Source of the DNA: Diplonema japonicum
Taxonomy: Eukaryota; Euglenozoa; Diplonemea; Diplonemida; Diplonemidae
Reading direction: 5' to 3'
DNA length: 64,000 nt
NCBI GenBank assembly: GCA_964019335.1
Contig: OZ025648.1
Span: forward strand, 558,001-622,000
Made by a program: the position numbers and the translations under genes
Notes under the pieces: generated by a model
The model's database searches: none
Told to the model about the DNA's origin: nothing
The model's input: the letters and a program-made list of their open reading frames with translations, nothing else
Part shown: positions 22,279 through 32,706 of the stretch, in pieces
Position numbering within the stretch: position 1 is the stretch's first letter
Layout: every line of letters begins with the position of its first letter

Positions 22279-23266
22279 TCAAATCGCTCCTGTTGCAGAT
22301 TCAGCAGAAACGCGACGCGCGGACAAAGCAGCCTGCCTATCATAACCAGATGCCACAGACGCCCGACGGCCATGCGCCGTACGAGGGGAATGACTGGCAT
22401 ATTCCACAGTACCCATAGTAGACTGCCAACCCCCCCGGGAGGTGGCACAGCTCCGCGCTGACGCCATCGGCATTCCACGTGGTGGGGTGCGAGAGGAGAG
22501 AGTACCCGGCGACGTGGCAAAGGCACGCGCCATACGAGTGCTCACCAGCTCTGCAGGGAATGCGATGATTTTAAGTTTTCCTTCTTTTTCATTCTGAGAC
22601 ATGAACAAGGTGACAGAGTCATCGTCGTCGATCTCCACCTTGTCCCCGTCAGTGTCCTCATAGTACAGCGTCAAGTCCATTTCGTTCAGCTTTGTTTCCA
22701 CCTTTTCCAAGAAGTCTTCGTAGCTGCTGTCACGGGGCATCAGCATGCTCTTAAGCAAGGGGCACCCATGCATGGATATAAAGACCTGTGTCTTGCCTTG
22801 GATTCTGTCACGTACGACCCCGCCACCGCCTCTTGAGGAGCAGGATGAGTCGCTGTCGTAGCTTCTGTCTCTTGGGGGTGCTCTTGATTGTCTTGATGAT
22901 GATGGTTCGCTGTGGGATTGTCTCCTTGCTGATTCCATCTGGTTTCGTTCCATCTCCTCCACCCTCGCCTCTGCATCTGCCACAATCGCGTCCGACTCCA
23001 GCATGCGTGCGTCCATGTCCTTCATCATCCTGCCTGTTGCCAGCACATCGCCTAGGAAGGCTTCAATATCCTCAATGGCCTGTGCATCCTTTGGGGGCGG
23101 GGGTGGGTCCGTCAGAATGTTGTTGATAAAACTATCCATGTCCTCCTGGATTTTTTAAAAAAAATTTTTTTTTGAAAAAATAAAAAAGAAAAAAAAATTT
23201 TTTTACCTGTTGTTTGTCCGACCATAGTGAATCCACAACACTTTCTCTTCTTGCTGCCATTGTCAT
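22279..23266 (-). CDS. PB1-domain protein
   Basis: 308 aa from two exons (23266-23207, 23145-22279). The 61-nt intron (GTAAAA...TCCAG) consists almost only of A- and T-runs. N-terminal helices (MTMAARRESVVDSLWSDKQQ, then AQAIEDIEAFLGDV) precede a coiled segment and a Ser/Arg-rich linker. A PB1-like domain spans about residues 135-220: TQVFISMHGCPLL, YEDFLEKVETKLNEMD and the acidic OPCA-like YYEDTDGDKVEIDDDDSVT. PB1 domains heterodimerise in scaffolds and signalling. The C-terminus is basic and Ser/Arg-rich with no further domain. Confidence 0.75.
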
Positions 23267-23635
23267 TTTTTTTTTGCGGGGTGTGTGTGTGTGGGTGAGG
23301 GGGGGTGAGGTGGTGCGTCTCTTTATATTTTGGGTGGTGAAAAAAGAAAAAGAAAAGGGGTCCGGAAAAAAAAATATTCATAATAAAATAAAGGATAGAA
23401 ACAGAAGGGAAAAGAAAGAGAAAAAAAAAAAGAAATGACGGGGCGGGAAGGGAAGGGGGAAATAAAATAATAATAAAAAATAAAAAGTCTCAAAGTCAAG
23501 GATAAGAAGTTCTCTGGGAGGAATGGCATAAGTCAAGATGTTTTTTTTTGGGGGGGATAGTGGAAAAGGGGAAGTATAAAAAAAAGGAAAAAGTAAAAAG
23601 TGGAAATGGGCATTTTTTTTTTTCTTGTAAAAAAT

Positions 23636-23688
<53 letters not shown>

Positions 23689-24106
23689 AGCAGAAAGAGA
23701 CGGTGGTTAGTGAGGGGGAAAGGCATTAAAAAATTTTAAAAAAAGGAACTTGTGTTTTTTTTTTTTTTCATTTTTTTTTCCGTGCTTTCCTTTCCAGCCC
23801 CCGTTCGCTACTCTCGCCCCAAAGGAAACAGGGACAACAACAGAAGAAGGAGAAGAAAATGTGCAGCAGCAAGGGGGGGGGGGTTTTATTTTATAAAAAA
23901 AATGTGTTCTGTACACTGTAGCTTCTTCGTGGAGACCCTACTCATTTCTTTTTCTCACTTTCCGACCCAAGTTAGAGTTTTTGGGGCAAAAAAAGAAAAG
24001 AAAGTGAGAAGGGGGCAGCAGAGGTGGTGTAGGACAATATGGGGAGGCGAGCATAAGTAGTTCTTTTTTTCTTTTTTTTCTTTTTTTTCTTAAAAACTCC
24101 CTTTTT

Positions 24107-24141
<35 letters not shown>

Positions 24142-24893
24142 GTTACTTTTCTTTTCTTCACTTCTTTTTTTTTTTTTCTTGTGTTAGAAATCTTTTTAAA
24201 AAAAAAGAAAGAAATAAAAAAGAAGACAACATAAAAAGATATAAAAAAAAAAAAGAGAGTAGAAAAAAAAAACAAAGAGAAAAAAAAAAGTAAATAAAAA
24301 AATGTAGCAATCAAAAAAAAAAGGCAAGAAGAGGTGCATGTGGACGCAGGAAGTAATAAATACTGTAAAAAATGAAAAGGTGGGGGTTGAAACCGACTAT
24401 GCTTCAGCCACTTACACTTTACAGTAAATAAAAATTCACTATTATGAGGTGAGTTGCTGGTTGCAACGAATTCATCCAAAAAGAAATTATTAACAATAAA
24501 GAAAAAAGAAGGGGGGGAAAAGAATAAGAAAAACTATGTACTTTTTTTTTTTTTTTTTTCTTCCTCTTTTCTTTCCCTTCCTTTTTTTTTTTTTTTTTTT
24601 TTTTTCTGAAATCGAAGCTGTAAAGGAGGGGGGGGGAAACATGACAGTAAACCCATGGGATGAGGTTCGAGATAAGAAGAAATGTATAAAAGAAAAAAAA
24701 AAAAAAAAAGAATAGGAGAACGAAAGGAGTACCCGGAGGGGTCCTCTCTCCCTTTCATTTTTTCCCCCCTGAATTATCCCCATCCCCCATAATCCTTCTT
24801 TCCCCATTGTCTGGTTTGGCGAAAAAAGAAAAAAAAAGTATGAGGGCAAGAATGCAAAAAAAAAAAAAAAAAAAAAGAAAAAAGAAGAGGTAT

Positions 24894-24924
<31 letters not shown>

Positions 24925-25069
24925 CTTTTCCCGTCACAATCTTCAGGTAGAATAATTTTTTTTTCTATTCTTTTTTTTTTTTTTGTTTCCCTAAAATAAT
25001 TTCTTTCCTTCTCTAATACCAACACCTCCCATTTCTGTCGGTGTTTTTTTTTTTTTTTTCCCCGTCTCC
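23267..25069. other. Intergenic homopolymer region
   Basis: A/T-runs up to about 48 nt (23639-23687), GA and CT tracts; no credible gene. Confidence 0.75.
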
Positions 25070-26419
25070 TCAGTACCCCACTTCACCGTAAGGGCTGTAT
25101 ACAGGTGCCGCATAATCCTGAGCACCACCACCCTCCACGGGTTCTTGTGTGTAGTAGGTTTCCTGAGTGATGTCACTGTACATGGGCTGCTCGATGGGAA
25201 CATAGGAGTAGCAATTGACAGGCATACTCTTGGGAACCGCGGGAGGGTGGAAAAACGGGATCGCATGCCAAGCCTGCAGGGAGTCCTGGCAATTAGGAAT
25301 CCTGCACGTGTGGCGGTACTGTGCTTGGTGGTGCGCGTCGTTCAGTTGGTTGCAGTGGAAGTCCTGTGGGCACATCTGTGGCGGGATGGGCGGGAGGATC
25401 GTCAAAAGGTACTCCCGGAGTGCGTCCGAACCGACGTGAGCGTATCTGCACCTGTGGCTCCACTGGCACGTGCCCTTGATGTCGTCCCTGCACCACGTGA
25501 TGAACCCTTTGCACCTTAAGAACGATGCAGTTGGTGCACTGAGGTTCAGGTCACTCTCTTTCACACTGATCTCCACCTCCCAGGGTTCCTGTCCAAGGAC
25601 GAGCTTCACCATCTCTTCTTCCTCGTCTTCAGGCGGGTTCGGGATTTTTTTCTTCTCCACTTGTTCCACGGCTTCCTCCGGCTCCGTCATGGGGCGCTCT
25701 TCCTCGTCCTCTTCAATTGGCTCAGCAAACACTACAGATGGTGCCGACTGCGATCTGCGTGTGCACGCGCCCCTTACGAGGCACGACTTCCTTTCCGTCT
25801 CTTCCTGTTTAGGTTCTTCGCGTTCTTCAATCTCTTCTTCCTTCTTGCTTTCTTCGTTTTGTTGCTCGACCTCCAGAACAACGGGCGCTGTCTCTTGTAC
25901 CTCCACCTCCACCTCTTCTTCCACCACCTCCTCCTCCTCGATGGGGTTCAGCTTCTGCGCCGCATCGTTCTTCCTCTTCTTCCGCAGCCTCTTCTTCACG
26001 TTCACGAGTGCCATCTGCCTGCCCACCTTGATGCATCGTTTCTTCTTCTTTTCCTTTGTTTTTTCTGTTTCGCTTTCCTCGAGTTCTTCCTGTTCATGTT
26101 CCGACTGGTCATCCGTTGCACTGGGTGCCTCAAGCAGCATGATCTCTGTGGCGATGGGTGCTGTTGGCTGGGAACCTGTAAAGTTCCAAGCGAACACAGC
26201 CAACTTGTCACCTCTGCTGAGCATCGACTTTCTGAGGTAAGCTACCGCAATTAGCACGGCCACTGCAGTGCCCATCATCACCACTGTGGCGCCCATCACG
26301 CCGTCGCGCAGCAGTGCAGCTTCCTCTACCTCCACCCACGACCCGACCAGCTTCACAAGCCTCGCCTCCGTCGCGAACTCATCGTTGCTGCCGTTCACCG
26401 TGCACACTTCCGTCATGTT
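25070..26419 (-). CDS. Membrane-anchored CCCH zinc-finger protein
   Basis: 450 aa from ATG 26419; the open frame extends upstream to 26506 without a convincing start. One transmembrane helix at about residues 40-63 (VMGATVVMMGTAVAVLIAVAY) is followed by basic (KEKKKKR; KKRLRKKRK) and very acidic Glu-rich segments. A C-terminal CCCH finger of spacing C-x7-C-x5-C-x3-H is present (CRDDIKGTCQWSHRCRYAH), and a second Cys/His cluster follows (CPQDFHC ... HTCRIPNC ... WHAIPFFH). The tail is Tyr/Pro-rich. CCCH fingers bind RNA or proteins, so a membrane-tethered RNA-binding role is possible. N-terminal Asn-Xaa-Ser/Thr sites would face the lumen. Confidence 0.6.
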   Translation of the reverse strand, partial: NMTEVCTVNGSNDEFATEARLVKLVGSWVEVEEAALLRDGVMGATVVMMGTAVAVLIAVAYLRKSMLSRGDKLAVFAWNFTGSQPTAPIATEIMLLEAPSATDDQSEHEQEELEESETEKTKEKKKKRCIKVGRQMALVNVKKRLRKKRKNDAAQKLNPIEEEEVVEEEVEVEVQETAPVVLEVEQQNEESKKEEEIEEREEPKQEETERKSCLVRGACTRRSQSAPSVVFAEPIEEDEEERPMTEPEEAVEQVEKKKIPNPPEDEEEEMVKLVLGQEPWEVEISVKESDLNLSAPTASFLRCKGFITWCRDDIKGTCQWSHRCRYAHVGSDALREYLLTILPPIPPQMCPQDFHCNQLNDAHHQAQYRHTCRIPNCQDSLQAWHAIPFFHPPAVPKSMPVNCYSYVPIEQPMYSDITQETYYTQEPVEGGGAQDYAAPVYSPYGEVGY

Positions 26420-26580
26420 TGTGCCTTTTGGGTAACCTCTACCTGTGGTGGCGTGAAGGCAGCGAAAGTAAAAACAATCATTATGAATCAGCAAGTAAGC
26501 GCACAAAAAAAAAGTTTAAAAAATACAATGATTGGCGTCCTCAGTGGAGGAAAGCAAAGCGATACATGGCAACTGGAAAG

Positions 26581-27909
26581 CTACCCCTCTCGAGCATGGA
26601 CAGACAACAGCAGGCTAGGCGGGCTTGCGCTGTCTTGGTTTTCCTCTTCCTCTGCGCTCCCATCGCTGTCCTCCTCCACGGGCACCATGGACGCCCTCTT
26701 CTCTGCTGCAATCTTAATAACTTCAGAGGAGGATGTAGAGGACGTGGAGGGCAGCGAAAGGAGTCCCTGCTGCACCTTCTCTTGGATGTCTGCCTGTGTG
26801 TCAGTCGGGTGAATCGCGACATCTAAGACGTTGTCCTCCATTTTGATCTGGATGGTCTTCATGCATGGTGACAGACAGCCATCGTGCTGCAAGTCGACAG
26901 TAGTTCTGCACACGGGGCACGAAGGGGCGTTCTTTTTCTTCGCCTGTTCAATGAACCACTTCTCTAAGCAGTACCTGTGCAGGATGTGAGAGCATGTTCG
27001 CAGGTGCACCCATCCTGTCACGGGAAACTTTGTGATTTCACCAGCGTACAACACCTCGCAACGTGCCTCGAGGGCGCTGTGCTCTGGGATCTCTGGTGCA
27101 TCGTTCGGGATGCTGCCTGCCTCCAAGCACACGACACAGCACGCGTTGTCAGGTTCGCCAACACTTCGCACCCCTGTGAGCGCCATCACCACCGATGTGA
27201 AGTCGACTGGCTCCTGCTCGTTGTAGCCGTATGGGGCATTTGGGGGCCTGCGAGAGGCCCTGTTATGCTGCATATCGCGTAGGCTCCTGACACACCACGC
27301 AGCGAAGACTGCTGTCACGGTGATCACAAACACCGACAAGCCTAACAGGAAGGCACCCATGTACTCCGTCTTGGGCCGTAGTTCCGCGGCGTACCCATCG
27401 ATGCAGCAGCTGCCCGTCCATGTGCAGGAGTCTGATGGTGATTCAAGGCATTCTTTCTTGCTCACCCACATGCACGTCAGGGGCATGATGGATACCCGTT
27501 TTGTGCACCCACTAGAGGACGGTGCCCTCGTAGGGGTGTCGACAAGACCTCCACAGACACACGTCGTCGACTTGCTGTCGTGTGAGAACCCTACACCTTT
27601 GAGGAAATACTTTTCCTTGTCCATTCTCCACGGCAGCAAGAAGTACTCATCAAATGGCAGCTCCGAATGGAAATAGTAACACTGCATCAAACATTCTTTT
27701 TCAGACACATTCCTGTATATTGCCCCGCCCACCTGCCCACACTCCTGTCTGTATGCTTGCACGCCATTCATGGAATCTTCAATGAACTTTCTCGAGCATT
27801 CCTTCGTGCTGAGGATCAGCTCGTCTCCGTTGTGAACGGGAAGCCATCCTGATGGTCTCCACCAACCGCACACCAGTGGGAAAGAAACTATCAAGGCTAA
27901 TGTCTTCAT
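26581..27909 (-). CDS. Transmembrane RING-H2-like E3 ligase
   Basis: 442 aa, single exon. Signal peptide 1-14 (MKTLALIVSFPLVCG); Cys-rich lumenal domain about 20-180; transmembrane helix about 183-206 (AFLLGLSVFVITVTAVFAAW). The cytosolic RING spans 258-334: CCVVCLEAG, RTCSHILHRYCLEKW, CPVCRTT. This is the layout of membrane E3 ubiquitin ligases. The C-terminal tail is acidic and Ser-rich. The start codon follows an AG (AAAG-ATG). The gene lies 66 nt downstream of the renalase-like gene stop. Confidence 0.8.
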   Translation of the reverse strand: MKTLALIVSFPLVCGWWRPSGWLPVHNGDELILSTKECSRKFIEDSMNGVQAYRQECGQVGGAIYRNVSEKECLMQCYYFHSELPFDEYFLLPWRMDKEKYFLKGVGFSHDSKSTTCVCGGLVDTPTRAPSSSGCTKRVSIMPLTCMWVSKKECLESPSDSCTWTGSCCIDGYAAELRPKTEYMGAFLLGLSVFVITVTAVFAAWCVRSLRDMQHNRASRRPPNAPYGYNEQEPVDFTSVVMALTGVRSVGEPDNACCVVCLEAGSIPNDAPEIPEHSALEARCEVLYAGEITKFPVTGWVHLRTCSHILHRYCLEKWFIEQAKKKNAPSCPVCRTTVDLQHDGCLSPCMKTIQIKMEDNVLDVAIHPTDTQADIQEKVQQGLLSLPSTSSTSSSEVIKIAAEKRASMVPVEEDSDGSAEEEENQDSASPPSLLLSVHAREG

Positions 27910-27975
27910 CTTTGTGTGATATTGACCACTGAAGGGATTGAGAGCAACAAGGAGCGTGGGCAGTACTGGGAGATT

Positions 27976-29175
27976 CTATTCTTCTTTTTCGAACGGAAAG
28001 TAAGGTTTGGCCGGCCTCGCCTCCACAGGGCGCATCAGGCGTTGGTTCATGCTTGTCTGCGTCACGGGGTCCATGTAGTCGGATGGGTCCTGCCCAGGCT
28101 TCTCGGGTTCCCTAGTGAATCCAGCGATTTGGTTCGCAAGCCTAACCCCACTCACCCACGCTGCCTCAATTGTGTTGGACCCTCCGGTCCAATCGCCGCA
28201 CACACCCAATCTGGCTTCTTCGTCATACAGGCGTTCCAGAGGATCCGTGCTCTCATGATACCCCTGCGGCCACATGTGGATGTCACCAAATACAGGAGCC
28301 GGTGCTCCCTGAGCCGTAGGGAGCTTCTGGAAGGCAGCGCCAAGCTCCATGAGGATCTCTTCTCGCGTCATGCTAAGCTGGATTACTTTAGAGGAGAACT
28401 CGGGCGTGCAGACGAAGGTCAGAGCACTCACCTCTGCAGGCCTCGCGTCCTTGGTGCAGTTGTTGTAGGCAGCAGAGAAGGCAAGGTGGTGCTTAAAGCG
28501 CAGAATATCAAAGTCTGCAATGCCAGGGACGTTCCACCCAATGACGAAGACCAGAAGAGGGTTGTATTTTGCTACGCCTGCTTTGTCCATAAGCGGGGTA
28601 TCGGGGAGAGGGAAGGCTTCAGACCCTGTAAAGGCAGGGATGATGACCTGTGGTGGACAGGCCAAAGCGAGAACGTCACAGCGCTTCCATTTGCCGTCTT
28701 CCTGCTTGACGATCCACTGGTCACGCTCCCAACGCTGGATCATAGTGACATTCGTGTTTTGAAAGATGTGGCTGAAGTTGCTGATGCCGGCTCCGAAGAT
28801 AAACTTCTCGAGTACTCTTACGCTGGGCACCATAACGTGGCGTGTGACCTCCTCGTCAAGATCTTCCATGTTGCGTGTAGCTGCATCGTAGCTCTTGACC
28901 ACTCTCCCCCACTTCGAGATCATTTTCATCTTCCGCAGGCTGTCTGTTACTGTCTTCCACGATCGTGTACTCGGTTCCATAAACTGCTGCACACCTAGAT
29001 CGAAGTAATGTGCTGATGTTAGCGTCGCTGTGCACTTCCCCCCGAGACCTGATGTCTTTTCCAATAATTTGTAACTCCCTGTCCACTTCTGTGCGGCCCT
29101 CAGTTGTTCTAAACGTGCAGCGCACCCCATGCCTGCAACTCCACCACCGACGATGATGACATCCTTGCGCATCAT
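27976..29175 (-). CDS. Renalase-like FAD/NAD(P)-dependent oxidoreductase
   Basis: 399 aa, single exon. An N-terminal Rossmann dinucleotide fold has IIVGGGVAGMGCAARL (GxGxxG type), then the second FAD motif-like LEKTSGLGGKCT and FDLGVQQF, where renalases have 'LDLGAQYF'. The C-terminal FAD motif is present (RLGVCGDWTGGSNTIEAAWVSG). Renalase-type flavoproteins oxidise isomeric dihydro-NAD(P); substrate here not tested. Two ATGs start the frame (MMRKD); a CAG lies 6 nt upstream (ACATACAG-GCAAC-ATG). Confidence 0.8.
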   Translation of the reverse strand: MMRKDVIIVGGGVAGMGCAARLEQLRAAQKWTGSYKLLEKTSGLGGKCTATLTSAHYFDLGVQQFMEPSTRSWKTVTDSLRKMKMISKWGRVVKSYDAATRNMEDLDEEVTRHVMVPSVRVLEKFIFGAGISNFSHIFQNTNVTMIQRWERDQWIVKQEDGKWKRCDVLALACPPQVIIPAFTGSEAFPLPDTPLMDKAGVAKYNPLLVFVIGWNVPGIADFDILRFKHHLAFSAAYNNCTKDARPAEVSALTFVCTPEFSSKVIQLSMTREEILMELGAAFQKLPTAQGAPAPVFGDIHMWPQGYHESTDPLERLYDEEARLGVCGDWTGGSNTIEAAWVSGVRLANQIAGFTREPEKPGQDPSDYMDPVTQTSMNQRLMRPVEARPAKPYFPFEKEE

Positions 29176-29270
29176 GTTGCCTGTATGTTAGTATGTTTGC
29201 GCTGAATGGTGTTTTGACAATATATGTGAACGAATAATAAAAAAGGATTATAGCGGTATCTATCAATCAT

Positions 29271-29548
29271 CTATCGTTTCAAACCCAACACGAAGTACAT
29301 AAATGCAAACAGGATCATGGAAACTGGAAGGGAAAAAAAGAATTTAGGAGAAATTTTGCACTCTTTCTCATTTTTTGTTTCTGTCACATACGAACGAAAG
29401 GAAAGGCCAGCTGTTTTATGATGGACACAAGGAAGTCCTTCGGTCTCTTGGCCTGTCCTCTTGTCATTGCGCGAGTGCGTTCTTTTCTCTCCTTTTTGTT
29501 CAACTGGACCTCCACATTGGCTTCGGGGTCGTATCCTCTTCGCTTCAT
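29271..29548 (-). CDS. Tiny single-pass membrane protein, two exons
   Basis: 69 aa. Exon 1 is 29548-29392 and exon 2 is 29323-29271, with a 68-nt intron (GTATGT...CTTCCAG). Exon 1 encodes a charged N-terminus (MKRRGYDPEANVEVQLNKKE, then a KRPKD stretch). The intron interrupts the membrane helix, which after joining reads FPFV plus LSMILFAFMYFVLGLKR. Without splicing the frame ends at a stop or in unrelated sequence. The function is unknown; size and topology resemble small tail-anchored subunits of ER or mitochondrial complexes. The in-phase join and canonical sites support a real gene. Confidence 0.65.
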
Positions 29549-29675
29549 TGTTTTTTCTTTGTCCCCCTTCTTTCTTAACAGAATTAGGAAAAATGGCAAC
29601 TAAAGGATAAAGAAAAAAAAAACCATAACTCACCTATATTCACAAAGCGTCGTTTGCAGACGGGGGGTTTTTCAA

Positions 29676-30854
29676 TCAACCTATGTGCATTTTGCCGAGG
29701 GTGCTTTTTTGGAGAGTGACCTCTCGTTGGTGGACCACTGGTTGCCATTTATTGATCCACTGCATGAGCTCGTGGTGGCGGTTTGTCTTCTCCACGACCT
29801 CGATCCTGAGTGTTTCAATCTGCTGCTTTCGGATTTCGTAGTCCATGAGAAGGTCTTCGGATCCTATCATGGGCATCTTTTCTCGCATTTTCACATTCTC
29901 GCTGACGAAGACGTCCCTATCACGCTTGACGCTAGACATCTTGGCGCGGTGTACGTCTAAGTCGTCGTCTAGTGTGTCGAGTTGTTTACGGAGCCCTTGG
30001 TTCTCTCCTTGTATGTACTGCAGTTTTTCCTTCACATGCGTTAGGATGTGGATCGTGGTAGTGGCCTTCTTCTTCAGCTTCAGAAGATCTTCATTTCTCT
30101 CTTCAATTTTCTCGTTCAGTGTTGTGTTCTCAATCTTCAGCTGTTCGAAGTCTATTAAGTGTAAACCGTCTGTCAGCTTCTCCTTCTCTTTGAGCAGATC
30201 CGAGAGTTTCTTCGCCCTATTCCGCATACGGATGTACCCCACTCGGGCTAGCTTCACTTCTTGGTTCCTCTTCTCTTCTTGAGTTTCATGTATCTCCAGT
30301 TTTTTTTTCGGCAGCGGTTTTTTGTTCCTGGAGAACGTCGCTTGTTCCGCCTTGTCCCTCTTGAAGTTTTTGAACGACAACTCGTACTCATCGGCTTTCA
30401 GTTGGTGGGAGTTCATCTTCTCTTTTGCTGCTTCGAGATCGTCGAGATTTTGCGATTTTAAGCCTTCGACTTCTACACGCGAGTGCCGTACCTGGTCCAG
30501 CAGAGCTAGGAACTTGTTCTCTGCCTCTGCTGCGTTGTGCATTTCACCCGACTTGTCTTGCTCCGCCTGTTTCTTCTGGTCAAAGTGTTTGCACAGTGTC
30601 CTCTGCATCTTGATGTTTTCTTCCAGCAGCCTTTCTCTTCTTTTCAGCTCATCCTTGAACTCTTCGACCAGCGCGTCCTTCTTCTCCTGCTCCGTAACTA
30701 TAGGCTCGTCATCTTCTTGTAGCCCTTTAGCTTCTAAGCCTCTCCGGTTCGAATCCTTCCAATACTTTTGTATAATCACAGCTGCGTCGTTCTGAAGCTG
30801 TTGTTCCTGCTGATCTTCTTCTTCATCTCTTCCAGCCTCTTCTTGGTCTGACAT
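29676..30854 (-). CDS. CCDC96: Axonemal coiled-coil protein, CCDC96/CFAP184-like
   Basis: 392 aa, single exon. An N-terminal IQ-like segment (AAVIIQKYWKDSNRRG) is followed by long coiled coil. The C-terminal DUF4201 domain is clear: GLHLIDFEQLKIENTTLNEK, IEERNEDLLKLKKK, ILTHVKEKLQYIQGEN. CCDC96/CFAP184 and CCDC113/CFAP263 share this domain and form a complex at the base of radial spoke 3 in motile cilia. The ILTHVKEKLQ block is closer to CCDC96. Its presence implies that the organism has a motile flagellum at some stage. The start follows a long A-run. Confidence 0.8.
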   Translation of the reverse strand: MSDQEEAGRDEEEDQQEQQLQNDAAVIIQKYWKDSNRRGLEAKGLQEDDEPIVTEQEKKDALVEEFKDELKRRERLLEENIKMQRTLCKHFDQKKQAEQDKSGEMHNAAEAENKFLALLDQVRHSRVEVEGLKSQNLDDLEAAKEKMNSHQLKADEYELSFKNFKRDKAEQATFSRNKKPLPKKKLEIHETQEEKRNQEVKLARVGYIRMRNRAKKLSDLLKEKEKLTDGLHLIDFEQLKIENTTLNEKIEERNEDLLKLKKKATTTIHILTHVKEKLQYIQGENQGLRKQLDTLDDDLDVHRAKMSSVKRDRDVFVSENVKMREKMPMIGSEDLLMDYEIRKQQIETLRIEVVEKTNRHHELMQWINKWQPVVHQREVTLQKSTLGKMHIG

Positions 30855-30866
30855 TTGTGTAGGGTG

Positions 30867-30902
<36 letters not shown>

Positions 30903-31241
30903 CTCCCTTTCCTTGGTTTATGATTGGAAAACCCCAATTTTTGGGCCTATCTGCAGGCAAGGAAACCCGTGGGACAGGCTGCACAACGGCGCACAGGGGG
31001 AGGAAGAGAGTCACCCCAGCATCGAGACAATCTGCCAAAGATGAACGGCTGAAGAGCAGACGACGTGCACTGCGGTGCTATACTTCACAGCGCAGACGAC
31101 AGGACGTGGAGAAGGCCAACCCAGGCTGAAGGAGAGGGCGGGATGCTACATTACAAAGCGATTATGGAAATACCCAAAACGGCCGACTGCGAAATGGGAT
31201 AGATACGACTTACCTGTGATGCGCGCGTGAAGCGAGCACGA
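30855..31241. other. Unassigned high-complexity spacer upstream of tRNA-Val
   Basis: After a T-run (30868-30900), this stretch has balanced composition unlike the other spacers, yet no protein or RNA family was recognised. On the minus strand CACAG|GTAAGT at about 31206-31218 looks like a strong splice donor, so part may be a 5' leader exon of the CCDC96-like gene. Confidence 0.4.
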
Positions 31242-31315
31242 GTTCCCATGGTCTAGTTGGTTATGACGTCGCCTTAACACGGCGAAGGTCTCCGGTTCGA
31301 ACCCGGATGGGAATA
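31242..31315 (+). tRNA. tRNA-Val (AAC)
   Basis: The full cloverleaf can be drawn. Acceptor GTTCCCA/TGGGAAT with G-U at the end, D-arm GTC/GAC, anticodon stem TCGCC/GGCGA with loop TTAACAC (anticodon AAC), T-arm TCCGG-TTCGAAC-CCGGA, discriminator A. No intron. It is the only host gene on the plus strand. A T-run follows (attttttt) as Pol III terminator. Confidence 0.95.
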
Positions 31316-31580
31316 TTTTTTAAAGTAGCAGAATAAAAAAATACTTCCTGCATGATTTCTTCCATTCTACTTTTTTAAGAAATGCAGCCTCTCATTCTTT
31401 TTCTTTTCTTTTTTTTTTTTTTTTTTCGTTCGCAAGCTTTCGATGCTAGAACTGAAACAAAACAGATTTTCATTTTCTCATTTTGAAGAAAAAAAAGGAG
31501 AAAGGACACAGGGATAAAAGTGCTTCCCCAAGCGGAGCTAAGAATAATCGTGTAAAGCGACGGTTTCTTCTTTCCCATAT

Positions 31581-32414
31581 TTAAGGGCAGTAGCAGCAGA
31601 GGACCATGACAACGAGCAGCCATTGAGTTTGTTGTGGTGGTTGGGAGTCGAGCCATGCACCGAGCTCGAAGGCGGCGTATGCCATGAGGAGGGAGATGAG
31701 GACTGTAGTCGAAGCAATGATGAGGATGCGCAACCAAGGTGTTGGGTGCAGAACGTGGGCAGCACTGTAGCGATTGACGTGGGGGCAAGAGGTGACAGGG
31801 TTAATCGCTTGCCACCATTGCAAGGTGGCCTTTGACGCAAGGAAGCCGAGGCAGAAAAGAGGCACGAAGAAGACAGCGGAGATTGAAACTGTCCACAATT
31901 TCCAACTCGGGCGTGCTAAGCCTAGCAATGTGATCGTTGTTGGAAGAAACAGAGAAAGGTACACAAATTGCGCGGCAGCAACAAGCCCCATCAACGAGAA
32001 GCTCCCTGCATCCCCCGCATCTTTCGCCAGCTTTCTCGCAGCCGCTGACCTTACTGGTCTCATCAAACAGTGCTCTGCAAGCTTCACATGTGTGTCATCA
32101 TCATCTATCACTGCAATGCACACTGCATCGGTCAAGGGACTTGACCCCACACCTTCTGACAAAACATGTGTGACGAGAACTCGAACCAAAGAGTTGATAT
32201 GAGCAAGCCGCAGTGCCTGAACTATGTCCGGCACTTCGAGGGGGTCTTTGACTGTCGGTTTCTCTTTCAGGAGGAACGAAATAACTAAAATCCAGCAATC
32301 CGGTGCCAGAAGGCTCCCTCTGCCTAGCAAGTTCACCTGGTAACTATCTACGTAGCTCCTTTCAGTGGTCGTCAGGAGTGGTTGCAGCTCTTCGGCATCG
32401 TGCGGGAAGCTCAT
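31581..32414 (-). CDS. Multi-pass membrane protein, unknown family
   Basis: 277 aa, single exon. The first 140 residues look soluble and helical (PDCWILVISFLLKEKP; VPDIVQALRLAHINSLVRV). They are followed by about four hydrophobic helices, near 146-170 (LVAAAQFVYLSLFLPTTITL), 175-197 (VSISAVFFVPLFCLGFL), 228-252 and 262-277. The protein ends within the last helix, so the C-terminus is very short. I do not recognise the family. A CAG lies 9 nt upstream of the ATG (CTCACAG-GTGCTGC-ATG). Confidence 0.65.
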   Translation of the reverse strand: MSFPHDAEELQPLLTTTERSYVDSYQVNLLGRGSLLAPDCWILVISFLLKEKPTVKDPLEVPDIVQALRLAHINSLVRVLVTHVLSEGVGSSPLTDAVCIAVIDDDDTHVKLAEHCLMRPVRSAAARKLAKDAGDAGSFSLMGLVAAAQFVYLSLFLPTTITLLGLARPSWKLWTVSISAVFFVPLFCLGFLASKATLQWWQAINPVTSCPHVNRYSAAHVLHPTPWLRILIIASTTVLISLLMAYAAFELGAWLDSQPPQQTQWLLVVMVLCCYCP

Positions 32415-32669
32415 GCAGCACCTGTGAGAGTTGGTTGACGTAATTCAACTTTGTAAGAAAACTAGGAAAGAAACCGAGCGGAAAAAAAGGGTGGGAAGGA
32501 CGAGGAAGAAAAGGGTGGCGGTAAACAACAACAACGACAAAAAAAAAAAAGAACGATTGGAAAAAAACCCCCCCCCCTTTTACATTTATGCATTCCCCAT
32601 CCCTTGTTATTCACTATCCCTTTAATCTTCCTCTCCACTCTCGCCCGCAAGGTAAACGGAGAAACAACG

Positions 32670-32706
<37 letters not shown>

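Noticed and set aside
31204-31220. ACTTACCTG resembling the 5' end of U1 snRNA
   Set aside because: tRNA-Val begins 26 nt later, leaving no room for a U1; the reverse complement reads better as a splice donor.
32671-32700. A-runs taken as poly(A) tails of retrocopies
   Set aside because: Such runs are everywhere in spacers and no intronless gene copy or flanking duplication accompanies them.
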